Below, one piece after another: positions 46,913 to 55,558 of a stretch of 64,000 nt of DNA (position 1 is its first letter; each line of letters begins with the position of its first letter). This DNA is from Sphingomonas sp. GTDB lineage: Bacteria > Pseudomonadota > Alphaproteobacteria > Sphingomonadales > Sphingomonadaceae. Where the stretch lies: the NCBI RefSeq assembly GCF_024508665.1, contig NZ_JANINP010000006.1, forward strand, positions 848,501 to 912,500. The letters are read 5' to 3'. Below the pieces are notes generated by a model. The model ran no database searches and was not told where the DNA came from. It saw only the letters and a list, made by a program, of their open reading frames with translations. The translations under genes and the position numbers were made by a program.

Positions 46913-49156
46913 ATGGCCGACGAAACTCCGACCAAATCCCGCCTGACGCGTCGTCAGTTGCTGATCGGCGGCGGGGTCGGCGTCGGGCTAGTCGTGGCGT
47001 GGACGGTCTGGCCGCGGCGTTATGGTCCGAACCTGACGGCCGCCAAGGGCGAGCATATCTTCAACGCCTGGCTGAAGATCGGCGAGGACGGACATATCGC
47101 TGTCGCGGTGCCCCAAGCCGAGCACGGCCAGGGAAGCTGGACCACCTTGCCGCAAATCGTCGCCGACGAACTCGGCGCGGACTGGCGCACGGTGGCGGTC
47201 GAACAGGCGCCGCTCAACCCGCTCTACGCCAATCCGCTGGCAGCGTCGGAGCTGTTCGAAGGCGTCTTCGACCGCTTGCCGCAAAACATGCGTGAGGGTC
47301 ATATCACGCGATCGGCGCTGATGCTGACCGCCGGATCGACATCCGTGCGCCAGTTCGAAGGTGACCTGCGCGACGCTGGCGCGGCGGCGCGCGTGCTGCT
47401 GCAAAAGGCGGCGGCGAAACGTTGGAATACCGACTGGCAGGCGACCGGCACCGCGCAAGGCTTCGTCGTTCACGACAAGGACAAATTGCGGTTCGGCGAG
47501 CTGGCCGCGGAGGCGGTCGGCGGCAGCTTGCCCGATCCGCTGCCGTTGCGCGCCGGCGAAAACGGCCGGCTTTCGGGCCAGTCGCTGCAACGGCTCGACA
47601 GTCCGGCCAAGATCGACGGTTCGGTCAATTTCGCCGCCGATATGCGCCTGCCCGGAATGGTGTTCGCGGCGATCCGCCAGGGCCCCACTGCCGACAGCCG
47701 CCTCGTAAGCGCCGACAAGGCAGCGGCGGACCGCGTGCACGGCGCGCTGAAAGTGGTCGAGGGCGATCATTGGGTCGCGGCCGTCGCCGACAATTGGTGG
47801 GCCGCCAACCGGGCGCTCGGCGCGCTCGCCCCGCGCTTTGCCGCGCCGGTCGGCGGAGCGAGCGATTATTCGATCCGCGGCGCGCTCGACGCGGCACTGA
47901 ACGGCGACGGCGTCCGGATCGGTGCCGCCGGCGATGTCGGCGCCGCCTTTCGCGGCGTGCAGGTGGTGAGCGCGGAATATCGCGCCGCGCCCGCGCTGCA
48001 TGCCGCGATCGAACCGCGCACGGCGACCGCCGCCTGGAGCGACGGGACAGTCGAATTGTGGATGCCGACGCTTGCCCCGGGACTCGCGCGCTCGGCAGTC
48101 GCGGCGGCGATGGGCGTGGGCGAGGCGGCGGTTATCATCCATCCGATGCCCATCGGGGGCGGGTTCGGCATTGGATTGGAATCGGATGCCGGCGTTCAGG
48201 CCGCCGCGATCGCACGCGCGGTTGAACGGCCGGTGCAATTGACCTGGTCGCGGGCGGAGGATTGCGTCCACGACCGCTTTCGCGCGCCTGCCGCAGCGCG
48301 GATGACCGGGCGCGTCGATCAGAACGGACGGCTGGTTGGGCTGCTTGCAAAGATCGCGGCCCCGTCGACCGGGCACGAACTCGCGGCACGGTTGCTGGCG
48401 AGCGACACGGCTGCGCAAGCCGCACTGGCGCTGCCCGCCAATGGCGATGCCTATGCCGTGGCCGGTGGCACGCCATTCTACCAGATCCCCAATTGGGCGC
48501 TCGATCATCATCCCGCGGATATCGGTATTCCGACCGGCTATTGGCGGTCGGGCGCGCACAGCTACACCTGCTTCTTCACCGAGTGTTTCATCGACGAACT
48601 GGCGCACGCCGCCAACACCGAGCCGCTATCGTTCCGTGTCGCGATGCTGGGCGGCAACGCCCGACTGGCGCGCTGCCTGACGACGGTGGCCGCGCTCGGC
48701 GGCTGGGAAGGTGGCGTGGCGGGGAGCGGGCAGGGGATCGCCTGTCACAGCTTTCGCGGTAGCCATATCGCCGTGTTCGCCGAAGCGCATATCGAGGAGG
48801 ACCAGTCGATCGGTATCGACCGTATCGTCGCTGCGGTCGATTGCGGGCGGCAGATCAATCCGGACATCGTCCGCCAGAATGTCGAAGGCGGGCTGGTGTT
48901 CGGCATTGCCCAGGCGCTCGGCGCCTCTACGCGATTCAAGGACGGACTGGCCACCGTGCGGGGGTTCGGGGATCTCGATCTGCCGGTGCTTGCCGATATG
49001 CCGGACATCACCGTCGAGCTGATAGCCAGCGAGGCCGATCCCGGGGGTGTGTCGGAACTGGCAGTGCCGCCGGTGGCGCCGGCGATCGCCAACGCGCTGC
49101 AATCGGCGACGGGGTTCAGGATCCGCAGTCTCCCGCTCAAGGTTGGGGAAACATGA
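46913..49156 (+). CDS. Orphan molybdopterin-binding subunit (IorB-like, xanthine dehydrogenase family)
   Basis: 747 residues. Tat-type signal: LTRRQLLIGGGVGVGLVVAW. Large-subunit sequence of the xanthine dehydrogenase / isoquinoline 1-oxidoreductase beta family: GGGFGIGLESDAGVQAAAIA for the cofactor loop, HDRFRAPAAARMTGR, DCGRQINPDIVRQNVEGGLVFG, and the catalytic Glu in GGVSELAVPPVAPAIANAL. Such subunits oxidise N-heterocycles or aldehydes and need a [2Fe-2S] partner (IorA), but no partner gene is next to it. The gene after it is hemH. Confidence 0.9.
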   Translation: MADETPTKSRLTRRQLLIGGGVGVGLVVAWTVWPRRYGPNLTAAKGEHIFNAWLKIGEDGHIAVAVPQAEHGQGSWTTLPQIVADELGADWRTVAVEQAPLNPLYANPLAASELFEGVFDRLPQNMREGHITRSALMLTAGSTSVRQFEGDLRDAGAAARVLLQKAAAKRWNTDWQATGTAQGFVVHDKDKLRFGELAAEAVGGSLPDPLPLRAGENGRLSGQSLQRLDSPAKIDGSVNFAADMRLPGMVFAAIRQGPTADSRLVSADKAAADRVHGALKVVEGDHWVAAVADNWWAANRALGALAPRFAAPVGGASDYSIRGALDAALNGDGVRIGAAGDVGAAFRGVQVVSAEYRAAPALHAAIEPRTATAAWSDGTVELWMPTLAPGLARSAVAAAMGVGEAAVIIHPMPIGGGFGIGLESDAGVQAAAIARAVERPVQLTWSRAEDCVHDRFRAPAAARMTGRVDQNGRLVGLLAKIAAPSTGHELAARLLASDTAAQAALALPANGDAYAVAGGTPFYQIPNWALDHHPADIGIPTGYWRSGAHSYTCFFTECFIDELAHAANTEPLSFRVAMLGGNARLARCLTTVAALGGWEGGVAGSGQGIACHSFRGSHIAVFAEAHIEEDQSIGIDRIVAAVDCGRQINPDIVRQNVEGGLVFGIAQALGASTRFKDGLATVRGFGDLDLPVLADMPDITVELIASEADPGGVSELAVPPVAPAIANALQSATGFRIRSLPLKVGET

Positions 49157-49177
49157 CCTCTGCCACTAACTTCGTCC

Positions 49178-49272
49178 GTCACCCCGTACTGGTTCCGGGG
49201 TCCAACGTTCCACGTTGGAATCCAGCCGTTGTTGCCCGTTGGATGCCGGGACAAGCCCGGCATGACGGGGAG
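49178..49272. repeat. Intergenic repeat before hemH
   Basis: Contains CGTCACCCCG...GTTCCGGGG and GCCGGGACAAGCCCGGC, plus the 19-bp palindrome TCCAACGT-TCC-ACGTTGGA at 49201-49219. Similar in style to the element at 6205-6288. Confidence 0.5.
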
Positions 49273-49280
49273 AGTTTGGC

Positions 49281-50285
49281 GTGACGCAACCGCTCAACCA
49301 TCCCGCCATCCCAGCTCGCCGCATCGGCGTGCTGCTGGTCAATCTCGGCACGCCTGAAGAGGCCAGTCCGAAAGCGGTGAAGCGCTACCTCGCCGAATTC
49401 TTGTCCGATCGCCGCGTGGTGGAACTACCTCCGCTTGCCTGGCAGCCGATCCTGCGCGGGATCATTCTCAACACGCGGCCGAAGAAATCGGCGCATGCCT
49501 ATGGCCAGGTCTGGACCGACGCCGGATCGCCGCTCGCCGCCGTCACCCGCGCACAGGCCGAAGCGCTGAAGGATGCGTGGCCCGGAGTGACCGTCGACTG
49601 GGCGATGCGCTACGGCGCGCCGGCGATCGGCGACCAGTTGGTGGCGATGAAGGCGGCGGGATGCGAGCGCATCCTGATCGCACCGCTTTACCCGCAATAT
49701 TGTGCCGCGACGACAGCGACCGCCAACGACAAGGCATTCGAGGCACTGGCCGCAATGCGCTGGCAACCGGCGATCCGCACCTTGCCGCCTTATCACGACG
49801 ACCCCGCCTATATCGATGCGCTGGCACAATCGGTGCGCGCCTCGCTCGCCGCGCTCGATTTCGAGCCGGAAGCATTGATCGCGAGTTTCCACGGCATGCC
49901 GGCGCGCACGCTCGAACTTGGTGATCCCTATCATTGCCATTGCCAGAAGACGGCCCGCCTGCTCGGCGAGGCATTGGGACACGAAATGATCGTCACTTTC
50001 CAGTCGCGCTTCGGCCGCGCCAAATGGCTCGAGCCCGCGACCGATACGACGCTGGCAGCGTTGCCGGGGCAGGGGATCAAGCGCGTGGCGATCGTCGCGC
50101 CCGGTTTCTCGGCCGATTGCCTTGAGACGCTGGAGGAACTCGCGATTCGGGGTCGGGAAACCTATCTCGCCGCGGGCGGCACGCAATTCGCCTATTTGCC
50201 ATGTCTCAATGATAGCAAGATCGGCATACGTATGCTCCGCGACATCTTGTCGCGGGAACTTGCCGGGTGGATCGGGGCCCAATAG
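49281..50285 (+). CDS. hemH: Ferrochelatase
   Basis: 334 residues. Last step of haem b synthesis, inserting Fe2+ into protoporphyrin IX. Family blocks: IGVLLVNLGTPEEASPKAVK, PLYPQYCAATTATAND, catalytic His in LIASFHGMPARTLELGDPYH, QSRFGRAKWLEPATD and APGFSADCLETLEEL. GTG start after GGGGAGAGTTTGGC. 50 bp upstream of the SDR gene on the same strand. Confidence 0.96.
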   Translation: MTQPLNHPAIPARRIGVLLVNLGTPEEASPKAVKRYLAEFLSDRRVVELPPLAWQPILRGIILNTRPKKSAHAYGQVWTDAGSPLAAVTRAQAEALKDAWPGVTVDWAMRYGAPAIGDQLVAMKAAGCERILIAPLYPQYCAATTATANDKAFEALAAMRWQPAIRTLPPYHDDPAYIDALAQSVRASLAALDFEPEALIASFHGMPARTLELGDPYHCHCQKTARLLGEALGHEMIVTFQSRFGRAKWLEPATDTTLAALPGQGIKRVAIVAPGFSADCLETLEELAIRGRETYLAAGGTQFAYLPCLNDSKIGIRMLRDILSRELAGWIGAQ

Positions 50286-50335
50286 CCTCGACCACGACGA
50301 CACTGCCCGAATCAGGGCCAATAGGAGAGAAACCA

Positions 50336-51058
50336 ATGGCACGCGTAGCGATCGTAACCGGCGGAACCCGGGGGATCGGCGAGGCGATCAGCCTGGCGCT
50401 GAAGGACATGGGCATGACCGTCGCGGCGAACTATGCCGGCAATGACGAGCGCGCCCGCGAATTCTCCGACCGCACCGGGATCAGCGCGTTCAAGTGGGAC
50501 GTCGCCGATTACGATGCCTGCCAGGACGGGGTGAAGCAGGTCGAGGATCAGCTCGGCCCGGTCGACGTCGTCGTCAACAATGCCGGCATCACCCGCGACG
50601 GCACGATTCTCAAGATGACCTACCAGATGTGGAAAGAGGTCATGGACACCAATCTGGGCGGCTGCTTCAACATGGCCAAGGCTACCTTCCCGGGCATGCG
50701 CGAGCGCAAATGGGGACGGATCGTCAATATCGGCTCGATCAACGGTCAGGCCGGGCAATATGGCCAGGTCAATTACGCCGCGGCGAAGTCGGGCATCCAC
50801 GGCTTCACCAAGGCGCTGGCGCAGGAAGGCGCGAGGGCCGGCGTGACGGTCAACGCGATCGCGCCGGGCTATATCGACACCGACATGGTGGCGGCAGTAC
50901 CGGCCGATGTGCTCGAGAAGATCGTCGCCAAGATCCCGGTCGGGCGGCTCGGCCAGGCGCAGGAGATCGCGCGCGGCGTCGCTTTCCTGTGCTCGGAGGA
51001 TGGCGGGTTCGTGACCGGCTCGACGCTGTCGATCAACGGCGGGCAGCATATGTACTGA
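50336..51058 (+). CDS. phbB: Acetoacetyl-CoA reductase-like SDR (PhbB type)
   Basis: 240 residues. Classical SDR: TGGTRGIGEAISLALKDMG, NNAGITRDGTILKMTYQMWK, Ser134, Tyr147 and Lys151 in GSINGQAGQYGQVNYAAAK, and NAIAPGYIDTDMV. Best fit is acetoacetyl-CoA reductase of polyhydroxybutyrate synthesis, NADPH-linked. phaA and phaC are not in the window, so a fatty-acid-type 3-ketoacyl reductase is the main alternative. Ribosome site AGGAGAGAAACCA. A strong hairpin follows the stop. Confidence 0.9.
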   Translation: MARVAIVTGGTRGIGEAISLALKDMGMTVAANYAGNDERAREFSDRTGISAFKWDVADYDACQDGVKQVEDQLGPVDVVVNNAGITRDGTILKMTYQMWKEVMDTNLGGCFNMAKATFPGMRERKWGRIVNIGSINGQAGQYGQVNYAAAKSGIHGFTKALAQEGARAGVTVNAIAPGYIDTDMVAAVPADVLEKIVAKIPVGRLGQAQEIARGVAFLCSEDGGFVTGSTLSINGGQHMY

Positions 51059-51066
51059 CGGGCGCA

Positions 51067-51091
51067 GGCGCGGAAGTCAGGCTTCCGCGCC
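51067..51091 (+). terminator. Hairpin after phbB
   Basis: Perfect 10-bp stem GGCGCGGAAG with loop TCAGG, starting 9 bp after the phbB stop. No T-run, but position fits a terminator. Confidence 0.55.
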
Positions 51092-51209
51092 GGTAGCGCC
51101 AGCGGCGCGAGCGCCCGGCACGGCCGGCGGGTCGGCGAAGCCGAACCCGTCCGACGACGACCGCGCCTTGCCGCGGGCGGGCTGCGTTGGCGTTACCGGT
51201 GAGCAGTGG

Positions 51210-51539
51210 CTAACGAACAGTCTCAATCCCGTATTCAGCTGCTGCAGAACGCGCTTTATCTTCTACGTTTCTCACCAGTTTGGCGAGTTGCTCATTGACC
51301 CCTTGAACCTCAGAACGCGCGATTCCGTCGCCATTCTCAGGACAAAGGTATCTATCGTTCAGTGACCCCATTCCGCCTGTCGCTTCCGACAGCGCCGAGA
51401 TAATTGCCGACTGATCGCCACCGCGCAAACGATCGACAAGAGCAGGTAATCTCGGCGAAGTCGCGCTATCGCCGTGGCTTTGCACAAGCCCGAGCACATC
51501 TTCGATGGCTGCTGCCAAGTCCTCCAGTTTGTCAGACAT
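51210..51539 (-). CDS. Small protein of unknown function, AT-richer than its neighbours
   Basis: 109 residues, MSDKLEDLAAAIEDVLGLVQ at the start. A helical N-terminal part is followed by LSEATGGMGSLNDRYLCPEN; the GGMGSxND motif recalls a small DUF family (possibly DUF6966), from memory. No signal or membrane helix. Base composition is visibly lower in GC than neighbours, and codon use differs, which suggests horizontal acquisition. Divergent from the amidohydrolase gene across a gap with a 33-bp palindrome. Function unknown. Confidence 0.65.
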   Translation of the reverse strand: MSDKLEDLAAAIEDVLGLVQSHGDSATSPRLPALVDRLRGGDQSAIISALSEATGGMGSLNDRYLCPENGDGIARSEVQGVNEQLAKLVRNVEDKARSAAAEYGIETVR

Positions 51540-51641
51540 GGCGTTACGATACGCAGAAAGATCGATTTCTACTACCGAACTAAAAGCTGATGCATCACCT
51601 CAGCCGCCAGCGCTTTCGCTTAGACCGAGCCGTTGCTTCGT

Positions 51642-51674
51642 GCCGCGACATGACCTGCGAGGTCATGTCGCGGC
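51642..51674. promoter_or_regulatory. 33-bp perfect palindrome in a divergent gap
   Basis: GCCGCGACATGACCT at 51642-51656, spacer GCG, then its exact complement at 51660-51674. It lies between two divergent genes, 62 bp before the amidohydrolase start, so it does not end either transcript. It could be an operator, a hairpin in the amidohydrolase leader, or a REP-like element. Confidence 0.5.
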
Positions 51675-51736
51675 GGCGGCGCGCTTGGTAACCGATCCGG
51701 ACGGCGCGACAGCGCGGTTCAGTTCGGAGTGACGAT

Positions 51737-52690
51737 ATGCAGATCGCGCGCAGGGATTTCCTCAAATATAGCGGTGGCACGATGGCGGCGCTGGCGCTTC
51801 CGGGAGAGCTGGCCGCCGCCAATGCCCCTCGCAAGCCGATCATCGACGTCCACATGCATGCTTATCCGGCCACGATGAAGCTTCCCGTCCCGATCGTGAA
51901 TCCGATCACGGGTGCGAAGAGCGCGATCGTTACCGGTGCGGACCACCTCGCCGCCTGCCTAGAGCAGATGCGGCGGTACAATATCGTCAAGGGCGTGGTC
52001 AGCGGCGGCGATGGCGACCGCCTGCAGGCGGCTTATGACTGGCATGACCGCGATCCCGCCCGCATCGTCGCCGGTGCCGGCATCCGCGGTTCGGAGGACA
52101 CGCCGCTGCCGCCGCTGGAGACGCTGCGCCGTGCCTTTGCCTCGGGCAAGCTGAAGGTGTTGGGCGAGGTCACCGCGCAATATGCCGGTCTGTCGATCAG
52201 CGATCCCAAATACGATCCTTATTTGGCCCTGGCGGAGGAATTCGACGTGCCCGTGGCGATCCATCTCGGCACGATGCCCGCGGGTACGACGTTCGATCCA
52301 TGCTGCCGCTCGGCGCGAGCGGCGTTCGGCCATCCGGAAACGGTGGAGGGAGCGCTCAACAAGCATCCGAAACTGCGTATCAACCTGATGCACAGCGGCT
52401 GGCCGTATATCGAGGAAGCCGAAGCGATGATGATGCTCTACGACAACGTCAACATCGATACCGGCGCGCTGTCTTGGCTACTGCCGCGGCCGGCCTTTCA
52501 CGATTATCTGCGCCGGCTGGTCGACGCGGGCTTCGGCAAAAGAGTGATGTTCGGATCCGACCATATGTACTGGCCCGACGGGATCGGACTGGCGGTCGAG
52601 CATGTCGAGGCCGCGACGTTCCTGGCCGAGGAGCAGAAGCGCGACATCTTCTACAATAATGCGGCCGCCTTTTATAAGCTGAGCGCGTGA
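51737..52690 (+). CDS. Exported amidohydrolase (amidohydrolase 2 family)
   Basis: 317 residues. N-terminus MQIARRDFLKYSGGTMAALA is a twin-arginine signal (RRDFLK), cleaved after about 30. TIM-barrel metal hydrolase: IIDVHMHAYP supplies the HxH metal ligands, AIHLGT and NLMHSGWPYIEEAEAM further His, and FGSDHMYWPD the catalytic Asp. Family members act on carboxylates or amides, including decarboxylases; substrate unknown. Followed by a convergent hydrolase gene. Confidence 0.88.
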   Translation: MQIARRDFLKYSGGTMAALALPGELAAANAPRKPIIDVHMHAYPATMKLPVPIVNPITGAKSAIVTGADHLAACLEQMRRYNIVKGVVSGGDGDRLQAAYDWHDRDPARIVAGAGIRGSEDTPLPPLETLRRAFASGKLKVLGEVTAQYAGLSISDPKYDPYLALAEEFDVPVAIHLGTMPAGTTFDPCCRSARAAFGHPETVEGALNKHPKLRINLMHSGWPYIEEAEAMMMLYDNVNIDTGALSWLLPRPAFHDYLRRLVDAGFGKRVMFGSDHMYWPDGIGLAVEHVEAATFLAEEQKRDIFYNNAAAFYKLSA

Positions 52691-52863
52691 CGCCTGGGAA
52701 TTCCTTTTGTCGCGGCCAGCCTTCCTGATTCAGCCGCCGCAGGATTCGCACACGATCAGGTCTGTAGGCAAGTGCACCGGAAAATGGTCGGGCCTTATCG
52801 ACGCCGCGCGCGCTTCGCCGGAAAGGACCTCGCAGGTCGCGATCCGGCGAAGCCATGGTCGAA

Positions 52864-53838
52864 TCACTTGCGCTCCGGCGGCAGCCGATCGAGAAAGTCG
52901 AGTATCGCGCCAGCGATTTCGGGTGCGTGAGTTTCCAGTGCGAAATGTCCGGCAGCATAGGTGCGCACCTCGGTGTCGGGCACCAGCGTCTTATAAAGAT
53001 CCCTCCCCTTCGTGGTGAAGATCGGGTCCTTCTCTCCCCAGACGACAAGTGTCGGAAACTTCGCCGACTTCAGGAAGGCCTGCCACTGGGGGTAAAGCGC
53101 GATGTTGTGCTGATATTGGTAGAGCAATTCGACCTGGATGCGGTCGTTGCCGGGCCGATCGAGCAGCGCCTGATCGACGATCCAGGCGTCAGGGTCGATC
53201 CGGTCCGTGCGTGATACACCCTCGATATATTGGAGCTTGGTCGCCTCGGCGGTGAATGCGCCACGAAAGGCTTTTTCGGTTTCAGTCGTGCGGTTGGCCC
53301 AGCCGGGAGCGAAACCCTTGACGATCGCCGGATTCCAGCCTTCGACATTGGCGACCGCATTCTGGACCACCAGCGCACGGACCCGCTCGGGGTGTCGGAT
53401 CGCAAGACGAATGCCGATCGGACCGCCATAGTCCTGCATGTACAGTGCGTATCGATCGACGCCGATCGTCGTTACGAACTCGTCCATTAATGTGGCGAGA
53501 TTGGCGAAGTTATAAGCGAACGCTTCCGGCGCCGGCGCGCTCGAATTGCCAAAACCCGGATAGTCCGGCGCGATCACATGGTATCGTGCGGCCAGTCGCG
53601 GAATAAGGTCGCGAAACATGTGCGAAGAACTCGGGAAGCCGTGCAGCAACAGCACGGTCGGCGCATTGGCCGGTCCCGCCTCGCGATAGAAGATGTCCAG
53701 TCCGCGGACTTTAGCGACATGGAAAGTCACGACGGGTTGCACGGCGCCGGATGTTGGTTGGGCGGTAGCCGGGACACCCGCCAGATTTGGGCCCAGCAGC
53801 GACGCGGCAATGAGGGCAGTGAAGACGGACAGACGCAT
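52864..53838 (-). CDS. Exported alpha/beta hydrolase with Asp nucleophile, paralogue A
   Basis: 324 residues with a signal peptide (MRLSVFTALIAASLLGPNLA, cleavage near 27). Oxyanion motif LLLHGFPSSSHMFRDLIPRL, nucleophile elbow YMQDYGGPIGIRLA with Asp136, acid in VVWGEKDPIF and catalytic His in AAGHFALETHAPEI. An Asp nucleophile is typical of haloalkane dehalogenases and epoxide hydrolases. Tyr follows the Asp where dehalogenases have Trp, so epoxide or other ester hydrolysis is equally likely. Divergent from the LysR gene 102 bp away, which probably controls it. Paralogue B is at 55559. Confidence 0.88.
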   Translation of the reverse strand: MRLSVFTALIAASLLGPNLAGVPATAQPTSGAVQPVVTFHVAKVRGLDIFYREAGPANAPTVLLLHGFPSSSHMFRDLIPRLAARYHVIAPDYPGFGNSSAPAPEAFAYNFANLATLMDEFVTTIGVDRYALYMQDYGGPIGIRLAIRHPERVRALVVQNAVANVEGWNPAIVKGFAPGWANRTTETEKAFRGAFTAEATKLQYIEGVSRTDRIDPDAWIVDQALLDRPGNDRIQVELLYQYQHNIALYPQWQAFLKSAKFPTLVVWGEKDPIFTTKGRDLYKTLVPDTEVRTYAAGHFALETHAPEIAGAILDFLDRLPPERK

Positions 53839-53940
53839 GGGTTTTCTCCAGACGGATCATGTGCGCCGCGTCTGCATCCTTCCAAAATTGAAGACTATCC
53901 TCTATGATCGGAAAGGCGCCTTCCAATCAATGGATCGATC

Positions 53941-54840
53941 GTGGACAAGTTCGAATCGATGGCAGCCTTTGTCGCGGTGGTCGAGGCGGGCGGCTTCACC
54001 GCCGCGTCGCGCCGGACGCGAATGCCGCTGGCGAGCGTCAGCCGAAAAGTGTCCGACCTCGAAACGCTACTGAACGTCGTGCTGATCGCGCGCTCGGGGC
54101 GCGGCATCAAACTCACGGAGAGCGGCGAGCGATATTATGCCGACTGTCGGCGCCTGCTTGACGAACTGGGCGAAGTCGAGCGCGCGGCTAGCGGGGAATA
54201 TATCGCGCCGCGCGGCGATCTGGTCGTCACTGCTCCCGTCGTTTTCGGACGATTGCACCTGACACCTATCGCGGTCGAGTTTCTGAACGCCTGGCCGGAC
54301 GGCAATTTGTGCCTGCGCCTTCGAGACGACATCGCCAATCTGTCCGAGGAAAAGATCGATCTCGCGGTCCGCATCAGCCGATTGCCCGACAGCAACATGA
54401 TTGCGAGGCGCATCGCCGACATCCGCCGCGTGATCTGCGCGAGCCCGGCCTATCTGCGCGCACATGGCCTTCCTCAACATCCGCGCGATCTAATCGGCCA
54501 CCGGTGCATCTCGGTCGCACCACTCTCGACGCCGGACGTCTGGACCTTCGGAGTCGGTACGTCGCTACGATCCTTTCCGATCGCGCGGCGGCTGGCGGCG
54601 ACGACCTCCGATGCGACGATCGATGCCGCGCTTTCGAGCGCCGGACTCGCCCGCGCGCTACACTATCAGGTGGTCGAGCACGTCGCGCGGGGCGATCTGA
54701 TCCTGGTCCTGGAGGATTTCGAGCCCGAGCCGTCCCCGCTCAGCCTGGTCTATCCAGCGTCCCGGTTCATGCCGCTCAAGCTGAGGGCCTTTCTCGATTT
54801 CGCGGTACCAAGGTTGAAGCAGCGTCTGCACGCCGCCTAG
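53941..54840 (+). CDS. LysR-family transcriptional regulator
   Basis: 299 residues, GTG start. N-terminal HTH MDKFESMAAFVAVVEAGGFT, AASRRTRMPLASVSRKVSDL, then the co-inducer domain. Standard length and layout. It is divergent from the alpha/beta hydrolase A gene, the classic arrangement for a LysR activator of its neighbour. Ligand unknown. Ends 4 bp before the convergent CGNR-protein gene. Confidence 0.92.
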   Translation: MDKFESMAAFVAVVEAGGFTAASRRTRMPLASVSRKVSDLETLLNVVLIARSGRGIKLTESGERYYADCRRLLDELGEVERAASGEYIAPRGDLVVTAPVVFGRLHLTPIAVEFLNAWPDGNLCLRLRDDIANLSEEKIDLAVRISRLPDSNMIARRIADIRRVICASPAYLRAHGLPQHPRDLIGHRCISVAPLSTPDVWTFGVGTSLRSFPIARRLAATTSDATIDAALSSAGLARALHYQVVEHVARGDLILVLEDFEPEPSPLSLVYPASRFMPLKLRAFLDFAVPRLKQRLHAA

Positions 54841-54844
54841 CGCG

Positions 54845-55438
54845 TCAGACGGCGGTACCGGCTTTCCGTACCCGGTAGTGCGCGACCTTATCGCGGTTGC
54901 CGCAGATCGACATGGTGCACCAGCGCCGCCGGTTATTCTTGCCGATATCGTAGAATTGTATGGTGCAGGCCGGATTGGCGCAATGACGCATCCGTTCCGG
55001 ATCGAAATGTCCGAGAAACTGCGCGAAGTCCCAGGCGATCGCGGTCGCTACCGGTGGACCGACCAGCATTACCCGCTCTTCGAGTATCGGGAGCCCGTCA
55101 CGCTCGACGAGGTTCAACCGCATCCCCGACCGATCGATTCGCTTGTTGATGTCGTCGATCGTCTCGCGCGGCACTGGTTTCGATGCTGCAAGCAAATCGA
55201 ATGCGCGCGCGAGACGGGCACGAAGCGCGTGCAAATCCGCGACGCTGTCGCTGTCGTCGCTCGCTGACAGATCGATATTGGCCTGCACCGCCCAGCGATT
55301 AACTGCTTCGTCGCTCTCGATCAGGTCGAGCGCCATGCCCTTGATCACCGGCGTGGTGTTCAGGAAGTCGATCCACAAATGGCTGCCCAGGAAGGGCATG
55401 CCCTCGCGAAACTCTCCGGCAATCCGCTCCTGGTTCAT
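54845..55438 (-). CDS. CGNR zinc-finger (ABATE-domain) regulator
   Basis: 197 residues. N-terminal ABATE-type domain (SHLWIDFLNTTPVIKG, LHALRARLARAFDLLAAS) and C-terminal CGNR zinc finger: C153, C158, C174 and C179 with CANPAC and CTMSICGNRDKVAHYR. The family is predicted to act in transcription, with the zinc finger contacting DNA. Divergent from alpha/beta hydrolase B. Two 13-bp inverted half-sites lie in the gap, likely its operator. Ligand unknown. Confidence 0.9.
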   Translation of the reverse strand: MNQERIAGEFREGMPFLGSHLWIDFLNTTPVIKGMALDLIESDEAVNRWAVQANIDLSASDDSDSVADLHALRARLARAFDLLAASKPVPRETIDDINKRIDRSGMRLNLVERDGLPILEERVMLVGPPVATAIAWDFAQFLGHFDPERMRHCANPACTIQFYDIGKNNRRRWCTMSICGNRDKVAHYRVRKAGTAV

Positions 55439-55474
55439 GGTCTGCTTCCGATGGGCGCGCCGACAGGCGCTAGA

Positions 55475-55547
55475 TGTAACCGATGAAATAGTGCTTGACA
55501 GGTTTTCTGTAAAGAGACACCTTTAAAAGTGTAGTTCATCGGTTACA
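55475..55547. promoter_or_regulatory. Two 13-bp inverted half-sites between the CGNR regulator and hydrolase B
   Basis: TGTAACCGATGAA at 55475-55487 and its exact complement TTCATCGGTTACA at 55535-55547, centres 60 bp apart. A TTGACA -35-like hexamer at 55495-55500 lies between them, and on the minus strand TTTACA with 17-bp spacing to TATTTC. The right half ends 12 bp before the hydrolase ATG. This looks like a divergent operator; a long mRNA stem is the alternative. Confidence 0.65.
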
Positions 55548-55558
55548 AAGGAAATCCC

